Of a DNA stretch of 64,000 nt, positions 1 through 11,137 are shown one piece after another. The notes beneath the pieces are model-generated. The model was not told the DNA's origin, searched no databases, and saw only the letters and a program-made list of their open reading frames with translations. The DNA comes from Voacanga thouarsii (lineage: Eukaryota; Streptophyta; Magnoliopsida; Gentianales; Apocynaceae), in assembly GCA_026120185.1 (NCBI GenBank), contig JANUWF010001491.1, positions 3,224,001 through 3,288,000 on the forward strand, written 5' to 3'. The position numbers and the translations under genes were made by a program. Within the stretch, counting starts at the first letter, position 1. Each line of letters begins with the position of its first letter.

Positions 1-1150
1 GCAACTTTGGTTAATAGTTTATATATTCTAGACATGGATAATGCAATTCTCAATATAAACAATATGAAACCAAAGATTAATAACCCAAACACCTCTTACT
101 TATGGCATTGTTGTTTAGGTTATGTAAATGCGAATCGTGTTTCTAAGTTACATAAGCTTGATGACTTAGGGTCATTTGATTATGAATCTTATGGCACTTG
201 TGAGTCCTATTTACTAGGTAAAATGGCTAAAACTCCTTTTTCTAGAAAATGAGAAAGGGCCAAAGAGTTATTAGAACTCATACATTCTAATGTATATGGT
301 CCAATGTCTATACAAGCAAGAGAAGGTTATAACTATTTCATAACTGTTATAGATGATTATTCACGGTTTGGATATTTGTACTTAATGAAATACAAATTTG
401 AAGCTTTTGAAAAGTTTAAAGATTTCAAGAATGAAGTATAGAAACAACTTGGTAAAAGTATTAAGACTTCAAGATCGGATCGAGAAGGTGAATTCTTAAG
501 CTAATAGTTTCATGGTAATCGTAGAGATGATGGGATTTTAACTTAATGGACTCCACCACATATACCTCAACATAACATTGTATCTAAGAGAAGGAATCAA
601 ACCCTTGTAAACATGGTACGGACCATGATGGCTTCTGTAGACTTGCCAAAATCATTTTGGAAGTTCGCACTAGAAACTTCTGTTTATATTCTAAACAGAG
701 TTCTATAAAAAACGGTTGATACCACCCTATTTGAGGTATACTTTAGCAAGAAACAAAAGTTATCTCACTTGAGAGTTTGGAGTTGCCCTGCCATTTTCAA
801 AAGGTCAGAATTAGACAAACTGGATAGTAAGTCGAACAAGTGTTTGTTTGTAGGTTATCTAAAAGAATATTTTGGGTATTACTTCTATCTCTCCTCCGAA
901 AACAAAGTGTTTATTTCGAAGCATACCGTCTTCTTAGAGAAGGAGCAAATGCTCAAAAGAGACAGTGGTAGTAAAATTAAACTTCATGAAGGTCAAGAAG
1001 AACAAACAAACAATGATTAGTTATCTAATCCCACATCTATTGTGAGAATATATAAACATTCTACTACACATGATCCTTGTGGGTTAAGAAAGATACATGT
1101 GGCATCTGAGAGATATTGATTTCTCATAAGTGACCACAATGACGTATTGC
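1..1150 (+). pseudogene. Copia-A1 GAG-pre-integrase and integrase remnant
   Basis: Translation gives a GAG-pre-integrase zinc-binding segment (LWHCCLGYVNANRVSKLHKL, from about base 100) and then the integrase core that inserts the cDNA into host DNA. The HTDVCGPM box reads H-S-N-V-Y-G-P here, so the first catalytic Asp is Asn (289-291). The second acidic box survives as R-S-D-R-E-G-E-F near 475-495. Stops interrupt the frame at 250-252, near 439 and in several later places. A surviving open stretch at 769-1020 is the integrase C-terminal part (R-V-W-S-C-P). The copy is clearly dead. It is followed directly by the RT remnant in the same polyprotein order. Confidence 0.9.
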
Positions 1151-1194
1151 TCATAGATGAAAATAAGCCTACTACCTATAAGAAAGTTTTGAAC

Positions 1195-2160
1195 AATTCA
1201 GAATCTAACAAATGGCTGGAGGCCATGAAGTCAGAGATGGATTCCATATATGACAACCAAGTATGGATTTTGGCTGATCCACCCAAAGGAATCAAACCTA
1301 TTGGGTACAAATGAGTTTTCAAAAAGAAAACCGACATAGATGGTAACATAGTCACCTATAAAGCACAACTAGTGGCTAAGGGTTATCCTCAATAACATAG
1401 TATTGACTATAACAAAACCTTCTCACCAGTAGCCATGATAAAATCTATCAGGATACTCCTAGCCATTACCGCTCATCATGGTTATGAGATCTGGAAAATA
1501 GATGTGAAAACAAAATTCTCAAATGAAAATCTGACTGAGGAAGTGTATATGACATTACTTGAGGGTTTCACATTCAATGATAGCATAAAAGTGTGCAAGC
1601 AACAAAAGTCCATTCATGGACTTAAGTAATCTTCTAGAAGTCAGAACATCTTTTTTAATGAAACAATCAAAGAGTTTGGTTTCATTTAAAACATGGATGA
1701 GCCTTGTGTGTACAAGAAAGTTAGCGGGAGCGCAATCATTTTCTTATTACTTTGTGCAGATAACATATTACTAATAGGAAATGATGTACCTATCCTATAA
1801 TCAGTTAAAGTTTGGTTGTCTAAGAAATTCTCTGTGAAAGACCTTGGAGAAGCAACCTACATTCTTGGAATAAGGATCTATAGAGATAGGTCAAAAAGAT
1901 TGCTAGGTCTTCCATAGTCTACAAGCATAGGTAAAGTACTAAAGAGATTTAGCATGGATCAATCCAAAAAGGGATTCTTACTAATGTCCCATAGGATAAG
2001 CCTTTCAAAGAAGTCGTCTCCCAAGACACAAGTTGAAAGGGATCACATGAGTAAGGTTCCATATGCTTCGGCAGATGGATCTATCATGTAGCTATGGTAT
2101 GTATAAGGCTTAATGTATTTTGTGTTCTTAATTTGACAAGTGGATACCAATTTGACCTTG
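1195..2160 (+). pseudogene. Copia-A1 reverse transcriptase remnant
   Basis: This is the Copia RT (RVT_2) region, which would copy element RNA to cDNA. Recognisable blocks are the W-L-E-A-M-K-S-E-M segment near 1210, the G-Y-K-(W)-V-F-K-K-K block near 1300, the K-I-D-V-K-T-K-F block near 1495 and the S-I-H-G-L-K block near 1610-1626. The catalytic Y-V-D-D box reads C-A-D-N at 1753-1764, so the second catalytic Asp is lost. Multiple stops and frame changes are present; one open piece remains at 1435-1629. Family A3 keeps both Asp residues (N-V-D-D), while A2 keeps the whole box. Confidence 0.9.
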
Positions 2161-2244
2161 GTGAAGGTCATTGGGTGGTTGTAAAGAACTTCCTTAAATA
2201 CTTATAAATGATTGAGGATATGTTCTTGATTTATAGAAAAGGTG

Positions 2245-2736
2245 ATTTGAAAATAAACAGATATACTGATGCAAATTTTAATCTGACAAAGATGATTTCA
2301 AATCACAGTCTGACTACGTGTTTACGTTGTGTGGAGGGGCAATAAGTTAGAAGAGTTCCAAATAAGAGACAATTGCTGACTCTACGATAGAAGCAGAGTA
2401 CATAGCCACTTATGAAAGAGCTAAGGAAGCTGTTTGGATCATGAAGTTTGTGGCAGAACTAAGTATGGTCCCTAGCATTGTTGGTATAATATCCATGTAT
2501 TGTGATAACAACAGAGCCATCGCACAAGCCAAGGAGCCACAGTCTCACTAATGATTCAAACATGTTCTACAACATTATCAAATGATCCAGGAGATCATAG
2601 ATAAACAAGATGTAAAGATAGAGAGAGTTTCCACGAATAAAAACATAGCTGACCTGCTTACAAAAGTACTATCCCCAAAGAAACATGATAGGCATGTTGA
2701 GTCATTTGGTATCAGATACATGAATGATTGGCTCTA
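2245..2736 (+). pseudogene. Copia-A1 RNase H remnant
   Basis: This is the C-terminal RNase H domain of the Copia polyprotein, which removes the RNA strand during reverse transcription. Visible blocks include R-Y-T-D-A-N, A-D-S-T-I-E-A-E-Y near 2375-2402, Y-C-D-N-N near 2498 and I-A-D-L-L-T-K near 2650, ending with M-N-D-W-L and a stop at about 2736. Several internal stops occur. It lies immediately before the polypurine tract and LTR, as expected for the end of a Copia internal region. Confidence 0.88.
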
Positions 2737-2738
2737 GT

Positions 2739-2750
2739 GCAAGTGAGAGT
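2739..2750 (+). other. Polypurine tract of Copia-A1
   Basis: GCAAGTGAGAGT sits between the pol stop and the LTR. Its counterpart in A3 is at 34838-34849. This tract primes plus-strand DNA synthesis in LTR retrotransposons. Confidence 0.7.
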
Positions 2751-4505
2751 TTATAAGTATTGTGTGCCCTAGAGGCAATCACTTGTACTTTGTATATGAC
2801 ACATTTAATTTATAATAGATGGCATTATTTATCTTTTAGTTTGTCTTATTTACTTTCATGTAAAAATAAATGTTAGATAAAGTCTATAGCACAATACTGT
2901 GTTAAGAAAATCATGATAAATATCATGATGTGAGATTCCTACTACACTGTATTGCATTAGTACTTAAATAATCCCTAGTTGTAGTATTAATGAGAAATGA
3001 CATCATTAATGAGTCAAGAATAGCACGTGTTAGACTTCTTGATCTGATCAGGTGGTGGTTCTCACATCCATGAGTATTATGACACATAAAGTTAACACAT
3101 GGATGCTTATTAATAGAACAAGTACATTGGATGACGAAGCTATGGGATAATCACATGGATAACTATTTTGTACCAGTGATAGAATCTCGCTATAGCAAAT
3201 GTACAAGTATCCTTAGAGTTGAGATTTCTATGGTACTTTGTTTGTTGATCATTATACTTTGATTCCAATCTCTAGAGACAGATCGAGGGCCCCCTATGGG
3301 ATGGATATTAAGTATAGTGTGAAGTAAACGAAAGTAGTTGAGAATGTCAATAAAGGATTCACCACTCCTAATAGTAGGGTTGAATATCTCACTACCACTT
3401 GTTGGAATTACTACTTGTGAAATCCTTGGCCAAGGTGATTGTGTATTGGAAATAATTCCAATTGATAAACATGTAGAATAGTGAATTCTGGAGGGGGTTA
3501 TATTGTCAAGTACTAATATATTCAAGCCAAAATTAATATATATTATGGAGGGAGTTAGAGCTAATTCGGTACTCTAAACTGAATGTGATATTATATGGTG
3601 AAAAGAATTTATTGTACAGTATTTTGTTATTGAAGGGTTCAAGTTAAGCCGTTTGACATCCTAGACTCTGGGGTGGTCATCATGTGTTACTAGATACCAC
3701 TCATGATCTACTGAATATAGGTATATTAATTATTGACTCAATAAACCAATCCTTAGTCAAATTAATAGGTTAATTCTAAATTATTAAGGATTATTAATCT
3801 CAAAGACGTTTAGATTAAGTCATATCCACTACAAATAGATTGGGAAACCTAATAGATCACACACAAAAGATGATTAAGTATTCAATGTGTTATTTGATAA
3901 TATTGTGGGGTTAATTGTGAGAAAAAGAAGCAATTGTGGTCAAATTATAATTAGTTATAATTTTAGGCCAAATTGCAATAGTTAAGACTTATATTTTTCA
4001 ATTGCAATTAACAAATTCTAATTCATTTAGAATTCATGTAATCGTGTTCTTAGTGGTGATCATTTTGAAAAGAATGTCGTCTTCATTCTTTTTCAAATAA
4101 ACAGAGGGAATCGTTTTTCGGGGGTGAAAAAACAACATAGAGACACACGACTTCTTTAATTCTTCTTCTCTTAGTCAACCCTAGCTACAAAAAAGACTCT
4201 TCTAGCAGACAGTTTTCTTTGTTTTTCCTTAAGTCCCGCGTGTGGATACTATCAAAGACAGCTTTGTGCTTAAGTTGTGGCGGTTTGACTCGATCAATCT
4301 AGGAGAAGCTATAATTCGTCGTTGCACACGTCATTTCTGGATCGCACCTTCAGAGATGATGAAGTTTGAATGACAGAGACATCTAGAAAAGGTATATCTT
4401 CTTGTCTTTTGATCAGTCCATTACACATACATGCGGTCCTTTTGTCGTAGAATCCTTTTATTTCCGCTGCATAATGCATATTTGATGCATGTAAGGGTTC
4501 TAACA
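2751..4505 (+). repeat. 3' LTR of Copia-A1
   Basis: About 1.75 kb with the family text CCCTAGAGGCAATCAC near its start and an end in ...CTAACA. It aligns by eye over its length with the A3 LTRs and the solo LTR at 56944. The first bases (TTATAAGTATTG) are mutated from the family start TGTTAGTG. It contains no supported gene. Confidence 0.85.
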
Positions 4506-5278
4506 TGAAACTGGAAATTTTTCTTTATTGAAAAAACAAATTAATTCAGAATAATTTTTTTTTGAAAACATATAAAAAATGCACATTGAAACATCATATT
4601 ATTTCCATGATATGGTTAACCTATTAAAACAATTATAAAAAATATGAAAATTTTGACTATTAGAAAAATGGATAGAGCTTCGTAGAAAGGTGAACAATTT
4701 TCTAAGTTAAGTTTATAACCATCACAAATTAAACTTTCATAATAGGTAATGATCTAAAAATAGTTCCATCGATAGGATGAATACCACTCTAACTACCAAC
4801 AGATAATCTAGTATTAATACCTCTAACAAAAGGCTGGCCGACACTAACACGTATCCTAAGCATTAATTATAATTACTCCGTTAGTTTTAGATCCTCATGA
4901 AAATCCATCCTATATGGAGTTATGCTTAGGATGACATAAGGATAATCACAATTCCTAATCGGAATCTATAATGGAAGCCGTGGAGCTACTGGAACCCCTC
5001 TCCTACTTAATCTATTGAGAAAAATATGTTTTTGGGGAAAACATTTTCTTAAAAGTAAATATTAACTTTAGTGAAATCCATAAAATCCATCCATTACTCT
5101 CTCTGTCAAGGATAAAAACCCTTTAAGAGAATAAACTATGAATTTTTTATTTTCACTACTTAGGTTAAAACCATTTTGTAGGAAATAAATTTCAAATACT
5201 TAAACTCAAAATATTCTCCATGTCAAGGATAAAACACTTTGGAAGAATAAATAATGAATTTTATTTTAAATTGCTTAG
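4506..5278 (-). other. Gene-free stretch, probable Copia-B1 leader
   Basis: AT-rich and without coding signal. It lies between the end of A1 and the solo LTR, and on the far side of that LTR the sequence leads into the Copia-B1 primer-binding site. I therefore infer that it is untranslated leader of the minus-strand B1. This rests on position, not on a recognised motif. Confidence 0.4.
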
Positions 5279-6755
5279 TGATGTGTTTGAACTTGGGTAT
5301 AAAAATCATACAAAAACTAAGCACATTCCCAATCAAGTTTAAATTAATACATTCAACCCAAATCACATATATAAGCAAGTGTACTCACCATTAACCGAGC
5401 AAAGGGTTCAAACAAGTGTCGATCCTCCAGGAACAAGCAGACATTAATTACCTTTCTTTCATTGTTTAACCGACTCGATAAAGTGGAAAACAAATAAAAA
5501 GGAAAACAAAAAATATATATATATACATATCAATGATGGAGAAGTATGTAATTCAAACCGTTGTTGAGATAAACATGATCTCGAAGAACTCAATCATTAT
5601 CATAACTAATTATTCTTTTGGAATTAAGAAGGATTAAGATAGACTCACTTCTTTTTCAATCTATGAAATCACTGTCTTCTAGATAAATTAGAATCATTAG
5701 GTCTCGTCTCAACTAATTCACCTAAAAGATGCATTAAACACTATCCTTGATTAAATTCCCTTGGTCTCGGCAAATTTATAACATGAAATTAACCAATGAA
5801 TCCTTGGTCTTGGCAAACATCAATTAACCATTAATTACCCAGTCCTCATCAACTAACCCCCTTGATCTCGGCGAGTTAATAGTAAGAACCGACCAACTAA
5901 CCTCGTAATAAGCACACATAATTAAATACCAAGAAAAACAATCAATCAATCAAAAGATCAAATACTCTAAATATCATGAATATCTACAACAATGTTGAAT
6001 TACAATAAAGCAATTAACATATCATTGTTCAAGAAAAAGAAAAGAAAGTAAAAGAAAGCACTCATAGACAAGCCTCCTTCTTCTTCATTTGAAGACCTTC
6101 TTGTATAACCCTTCTTGAACTTGAAGAATTCCTCCTTTGATTGAGTAATTTTCTATGATAGTCAATGAATTCTCCCATTTTCCCTTGTGTTTCCCATCTA
6201 TTTATAGGCTTAGAAAATGCCTAAACTCGTAGGTACAAAGTTCTGGGCCAAGTAAAAGTTGGAAGACACTAAAATTTCACAGATTACCAAAAACTGCATA
6301 GAAAAAATCAAGCACCGCCTTATCTTCAGGGCACAGCCGGCGCCACCTTGACTCTTGGAGCTGGCGCCGGTTGTGTTCTGTTCCTCCACTTGTTCGCCGA
6401 TTTTTCTTCAAATTTTGCACAAAGTGTTCTACAATGCAGCAGGCGCCGGTTTCAGCTTCACAGCCGGTGTCACCTTGGTTTTCTTCTGCATTATTTCCAC
6501 AATTTTTCCGTCACTTTGAAGTTCATTTCAACAATGCATGGCCGGCACCGGTTCTAGAGTCCTTGTCGGCGCCGCCTCTCCTCTGTTTTGCGACGTTTTT
6601 ATTCTGTTTTACCCTAAAAATCTGAAATAAAGAACAAAATACCTTTCCAATGTTAAAATCTCAAATATGATGGAATATGACCTGTTATTTCACAAAATGT
6701 ATCACAAAATAATATCAAATAACTAGTTAAAATATGACAAATTTAGCCCCTATCA
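5279..6755 (-). mobile_element. Solo LTR of the G2 Gypsy family
   Basis: 1477 bp, flanked by the 5-bp TSD CTTAG at 5274-5278 and 6756-6760. Read on the minus strand it begins TGATAGGGGCTAAAT and closely resembles the G2 LTRs at 47935-49469 and 52742-54267. A single LTR with a TSD and no internal region indicates LTR-LTR recombination. A cluster of GC-rich near-palindromes (GGCGCCGG-type) lies at about 6330-6590. Open frames there are by-products of that GC-rich patch. Confidence 0.9.
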
Positions 6756-7227
6756 CTTAGTTTCATTTTAAAATGTTTTCCTAAATTGTTTTATTTAGAG
6801 AAAAAATTAATTTCTGAAAAGCTTTTGTACATTTGATTAGAAAATTTAATGAAATAGACACACTTCCAAAATTAAACTTGTTACATTTTTTTTTATCCTT
6901 TAATTCTTGTGTGAGTAAATAATGGATTAAACATCATAATAATAAAATTAAAATGATTTTCTTTAATCCTAAAGTAGTTCTTCCTTTACTAACTATTTTC
7001 ATGCAAAATTATTTATCACATTAAATATACCATTGAAAGAAAATAACCTCGTGTGATATGGGAACCAAAAGAAAAAGCAAAAATACAACAGAAACAAGAA
7101 AACAATGGCTCTTCAAAAAACACTAAAACGAAAAAAAAATTGCTACTTGAACCCAGCTTCCAAAGTTGAACCAATCAAATCTTGTGTAGAGACGGCTACA
7201 GGTTCTTTTATTTCTTTCTTCAAGACA

Positions 7228-7253
7228 GTCCATGGCTTGCTCAAGCCATGGAC
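7228..7253. repeat. Perfect 12-bp inverted repeat, 2-bp spacer
   Basis: GTCCATGGCTTG and CAAGCCATGGAC are separated by CT. In the RNA this would form a strong hairpin in the presumed Copia-B1 leader. Confidence 0.9.
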
Positions 7254-7767
7254 AGCCTTTTCTCACACAACTGCAAGCCAGTGACCGCCTTCATGCCTAG
7301 CCCTAGACTACCTTGAAATATACTCTCACAAAACCATCGCCACCTTACTCCCTAGCCATGGCCACCTAGCTCCCCAGCCATGGCTGCCCTAGACCCTAGC
7401 AATGCGTGGCTAGGCCTTCAAGCTGTTTGTCTCCTGAACCTGTTTTTCACCGTTTTTCACCCATTCAACTTTTCCTTCTTTTTCATAGGATTCTTGTGTT
7501 TGATCTGGCACCAATATCATTGCACAAATCTATAGTTAAAATTGAATATAATATCAAATGCCTATGCCTTTCAAAATGAGGCGTATACAAATTCTAGAGA
7601 AAGAAAATAATAATAGATTACAGGTGCTTACACCTTCATGCCTGAAGTATCTACCTATATAAAAAATCATGAAAGATCTATATAATTACAAAGATTGAAT
7701 TTTTATTAGCAAAGGAACCATCTTTTCCAAGTATTAACCCTAAGCATGCTCCTCGATTATAACCAAG

Positions 7768-7779
7768 GCTCTAATACTA
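7768..7779 (-). other. Degraded tRNA-Met primer-binding site of Copia-B1
   Basis: The plus strand reads GCTCTAATACTA, the complement of TGGTATCAGAGC with two changes, both of the C-to-T/G-to-A kind. It abuts the LTR end at 7782, which fixes the orientation (minus) and shows that this is a 5' LTR, not a solo LTR. Confidence 0.65.
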
Positions 7780-7781
7780 CT

Positions 7782-9462
7782 TGAAGGATCGCTGAAAAAT
7801 AAAACCACAGTTGAAATTTAAAAAAAAAAAAATCGGGCTAATGTTTAGGAATACTTACTTCTAGGGCATTTAACATGAAAAACCAGAGCTAGATTCGAAT
7901 TCGACAAAGCTTCCTTAGTTGGAATGACAATTTGTTTGGCAGGAATACCAGCTAGATGTCAACTCCTTCGAATCAAATACTTACTGCATTTGCTAGTTCT
8001 TGACTTTCCAAAGTATTCTCCAAACATATTATGGACTTCTATTGGTGAAATTAAATTAGGGTGAAGAAAAATGGAAGGAAACAAAAGAGCTAAATGTTGA
8101 GATAAAATGAAGGAAGAAAAAGTGCAAGAAAAGTGTTTGCTAGTTTTTGTATAGGAAAAGGAAACTAAAGCTTCAGAATATGTTTTTGTCCATTGGTCAA
8201 CCCACATAAACACACACATGAAGCCAGCTAACTTTTAAGAAAGCCAGCCAACTTTCTTTCCCTTTTCCAACAAAAGAATGCCACCTATTTTTTCTCCTAT
8301 TTTCTTTTTTCCTTTTATTGGTGATAGCTTCTAGGGGTTGTAAAATTCTCTAAGCCGTCACCACAACCTTGGTGTGTCAATGTTTTGTTTAAATTGCCCA
8401 AGACTAATTCAATAATTCTTTTCTTAATTAATTAATCCACTTGGCCCCAATATAAAAATTATCAAATAATTAATTAAGAAACTAATTTAATTAAATTGGC
8501 CAATAATTTATTCTAACCCAAATAAATAATTGGACTTTTAGAATAATTTTTCAAATATTAAATTCACCCAATAAGGCCATATAGTAAATAAATTTACTAA
8601 GTTTACTTGAGCTACTTTAGGGATCAAAAGACATATTATTCTTGGATACTAAAATGACAAAATACCTCTGCTAACAAATAGTTGTATTTTATTATTTTAA
8701 ATAATCCATTTATCACCATATGGAAACATTGACCTCGAGAATCATATTGCAAGTACAGTGTTTTCGACCTATAGGTGTAATGATAAAAATACCCATCTAC
8801 GTAACACTTTTCATTGAAACAGGAAAAATACACTTACACCTTTCTCAATAACATCTACCATCCATTGATAACTAGTCTAAAAATCCATTACTTCCAGTAT
8901 GTATCCACTTATCTCAAGGAGCTTCACATAAGCATACATACTTAGTCACATTTCCAAAAGCCTTGGATTATTTAGATTATCCCAGACATTCACGAGGAGG
9001 TGATTTCTTCATGAAATGAAGCATAGAAACTCTGTTGTATATGTTGTTCTTAATTAACTAGAGTCATACACTCAACATACAAGGTTATTGGCCTTACATT
9101 ATAACCTCACCCATCATACATCCAAGTACACAAATCCAACCTTACCAGACTACCAACTTATACTCAAGTCTTAGGGTACTCGTCTAGTCAGTAGCAAGAT
9201 AAACCTATCCTTATTTATTTTAGTACTTTTAAAAAGATTATTATCACGTAGTCCAGTTTTATGTATTCTTAATATTTTTATACAATAGGTGTGAGTGTAC
9301 TATTCACTGCTTAAAGGTAAATCATTTCCCATTTAGAAACTATAGTGTAATGATCAAAACCTGGATAAAGTATTTAGTTTCATCAATTGATGAAGAACAT
9401 TTTTTTTTTTTTTGCTTATGTGTAAGTAGCTCATAATCTATACCTTACGGTGAAAGTACGAT
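7782..9462 (-). repeat. Copia-B1 5' LTR, first part (split by G1)
   Basis: It begins TGAAGGATC on the plus strand, as the other B LTRs begin (36504, 45708). It shares with them the late LTR text around 9285-9340 (...ACTATTCACTGCTTAAAGG...). It is cut at 9462 by G1 and resumes at 21033. A poly-T run lies at about 9402-9413. No gene is present; the open frames here are not supported by any homology. Confidence 0.75.
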
Positions 9463-10863
9463 TTATAGGGGCTAAAATTATCACTATTTTTCTACTTATT
9501 TGAGGTTAATTTTAGATACTTTTGATGTAATAACTAGGCATATTCTTTCCTATTTGACATTTTGCTAGTGAAAAGTGCTTTTAACATGTTTGTAAAGAAT
9601 TAAGTTGATTTTGAGCAAAAAGTGCAAAATTTCAGATAATACCTGGCGCCAGGTCTGGCTACTACACCAGGTGCCAGGTCCAATTTGGAAAAATAGAGAA
9701 AATAGATCAATGTCTAGGAGAAAAATATGACGCACCTGGCGCCAGGTCGGTCGACTGGACCTGGTGCCAGGTCTGGACCCTCAAATTCTATGCACAAATT
9801 TGGTATCTTCCAAAGGATTTTGGTATTTTCCAAATCCTACTCAGCCAAGACTCCTCAAGCAACGAATTTTAGCATTAAAAAATCTATTTAATCAAGAAGA
9901 ACACGAAAAAGTATTGAATCTAAGAATCACAGTTGCAAATCACTCAAAGAATGAGGGGATTCACCATTCAAGGAGGGTTGTCCAAGAGAGTCTTCAAGGG
10001 AGAAGAAGGAGGCTTATCTATGAGTTCTTTCTTTTACCTTTACTTTCTTTTTCTTAAATAATGATGTATTTAATATTTTAATTCTAACTTAGCATTATTT
10101 TGGTATTCATAGATTTATATTAATTTAGTTATTTGGTCAATTTTCTATCATCCTTGGTATTCGATTACTTGTTATCACTGGTTATTGATGTGTTTTCTTC
10201 TAATTGACTTGGAAAACGATGTTAGAAGTTCATTGCATTGATTTCATATTTGTTAAATCTTGATGGACTTGGGTAATGAAATTAAGATTAAAGGACTAAA
10301 GTGATCAAAGATTAGTTGATTTTGCCAAGAGCATATGGTTATTAGCTAATTTCATGTTTATGATGAATTGAATTTAATGCAATTTTTGGTTAAATTAGTT
10401 TGATTGGGAAACCTACAAATTTAATCAAAAGATAGTGATCCATGGATTGGGAAAGAAGTGGTGTCTATGTAACTAGATTTATGACTTAGGAAATGATTAA
10501 ATTTTACTTTATATTCCTTCATGATGATAAGATAATGATTAATTAAGATAGTCGTTAAATGGTTCATTATCATGTCCTCTAGGATAATTGTCTAAGTTGC
10601 GTATTCTTACATCCTTGAGTTGTACATATTTCTTTGTTTTCTTTAATTATCTTATCACTTTATTTGGTAAATTAAATAATAAATGAAAAGTGATTAGTGT
10701 GTACTTGTTCCTTTGAGGATCGATATTCATTAATTCCATATACTATACTTATGATGAGTATACTTGCTCATATGTGTATTTTGGGATTAATGTTTTAATT
10801 AAAACTTGACTAAGGGGTGGATTTAAATTTAATAATTTTCATACTCCCAAAATTTACGCATTA
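9463..10863 (+). repeat. 5' LTR of G1
   Basis: 1401 bp. It starts TTATAGGGGCTAAAAT (family TGATAGGGG) and ends GCATTA (the 3' LTR has GCATCA). It contains four GC-rich palindromes at 9641-9772. It aligns over its length with 19630-21027. An open frame at 9764-10057 has no homology and is not called a gene. Confidence 0.9.
9641..9772. repeat. Cluster of four GGCGCC/GGTGCC palindromes in the G1 LTR
   Basis: ACCTGGCGCCAGGT occurs at 9641-9654 and again at 9734-9747, both perfect 14-bp palindromes. Near-copies with GGTGCC lie at about 9666-9679 and at 9759-9772. The 3' LTR equivalents (19800-19940) are eroded mainly by C-to-T/G-to-A changes. Confidence 0.9.
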
Positions 10864-10869
10864 AGTTTT

Positions 10870-10886
10870 CAATGCCGTTGCCGGGA
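10870..10886 (+). other. tRNA-Asp-type primer-binding site of G1
   Basis: The site carries the core GCCGTTGCCGGG of the complement of the plant tRNA-Asp 3' end. The first four bases and the last base have changed. It lies 6 bp after the 5' LTR end. Confidence 0.8.
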
Positions 10887-11137
10887 AACAATATTATGAA
10901 AGCTTGGATTCCATTAATTTCACCATATCTCTATGTTTATATGTCGTATGTAAAAATATGAATATGTATATATGTTCTTTGTATGAATCGGTGCCATATT
11001 GTGTTGTTTGTATACCTGGAATTTCCTAATTTCACTAAAGTATACATAGTTGATTAACTCGTAAATTCTATCATCTCATTATTTTCTGTTTCTTGTAGAT
11101 CTAGGCCTTAGTTTATGACCAATGATCTAAAAACAAC
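10887..11137 (+). other. G1 leader
   Basis: AT-rich untranslated stretch between the primer-binding site and gag. No motif recognised. Confidence 0.5.

Larger units (their letters stand above)
1..4505 (+). mobile_element. Copia-A1, 3' portion of a Ty1/Copia retrotransposon
   Basis: A Copia element enters the window already inside pol and runs through integrase, reverse transcriptase, RNase H, a purine tract and one LTR. This order (integrase before RT) defines Ty1/Copia. Its 5' half lies outside the window. It belongs to the same family as A3 (23842-38374), the fragment A2 (21176-22584) and the solo LTR at 56944-58666, judged by shared pol text and LTR text such as CCCTAGAGGCAATCAC. The right edge is the LTR end at 4505. 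The sequence beyond 4505 appears to be Copia-B1 leader, so A1 probably sits inside B1; its left TSD is not visible. Confidence 0.9.
6761..7781 (-). other. Copia-B1 leader region
   Basis: No coding signal. On the minus strand this is the sequence downstream of the B1 primer-binding site (7768-7779), so it should be the 5' untranslated leader of B1. It holds a perfect inverted repeat at 7228-7253 and several repeats of the word CCATGGC between 7228 and 7390. Confidence 0.55.

Noticed and set aside
3190..3525. 111-codon minus-strand open frame
   Set aside because: Lies wholly in the Copia-A LTR, antisense; the equivalent stretches in other A LTRs are shorter or broken (24318-24500), so no selection is evident.
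6348..6625. Two overlapping Cys-containing open frames in the solo LTR
   Set aside because: They come from the GC-rich palindrome patch in LTR sequence, and similar LTR copies do not conserve the frames.
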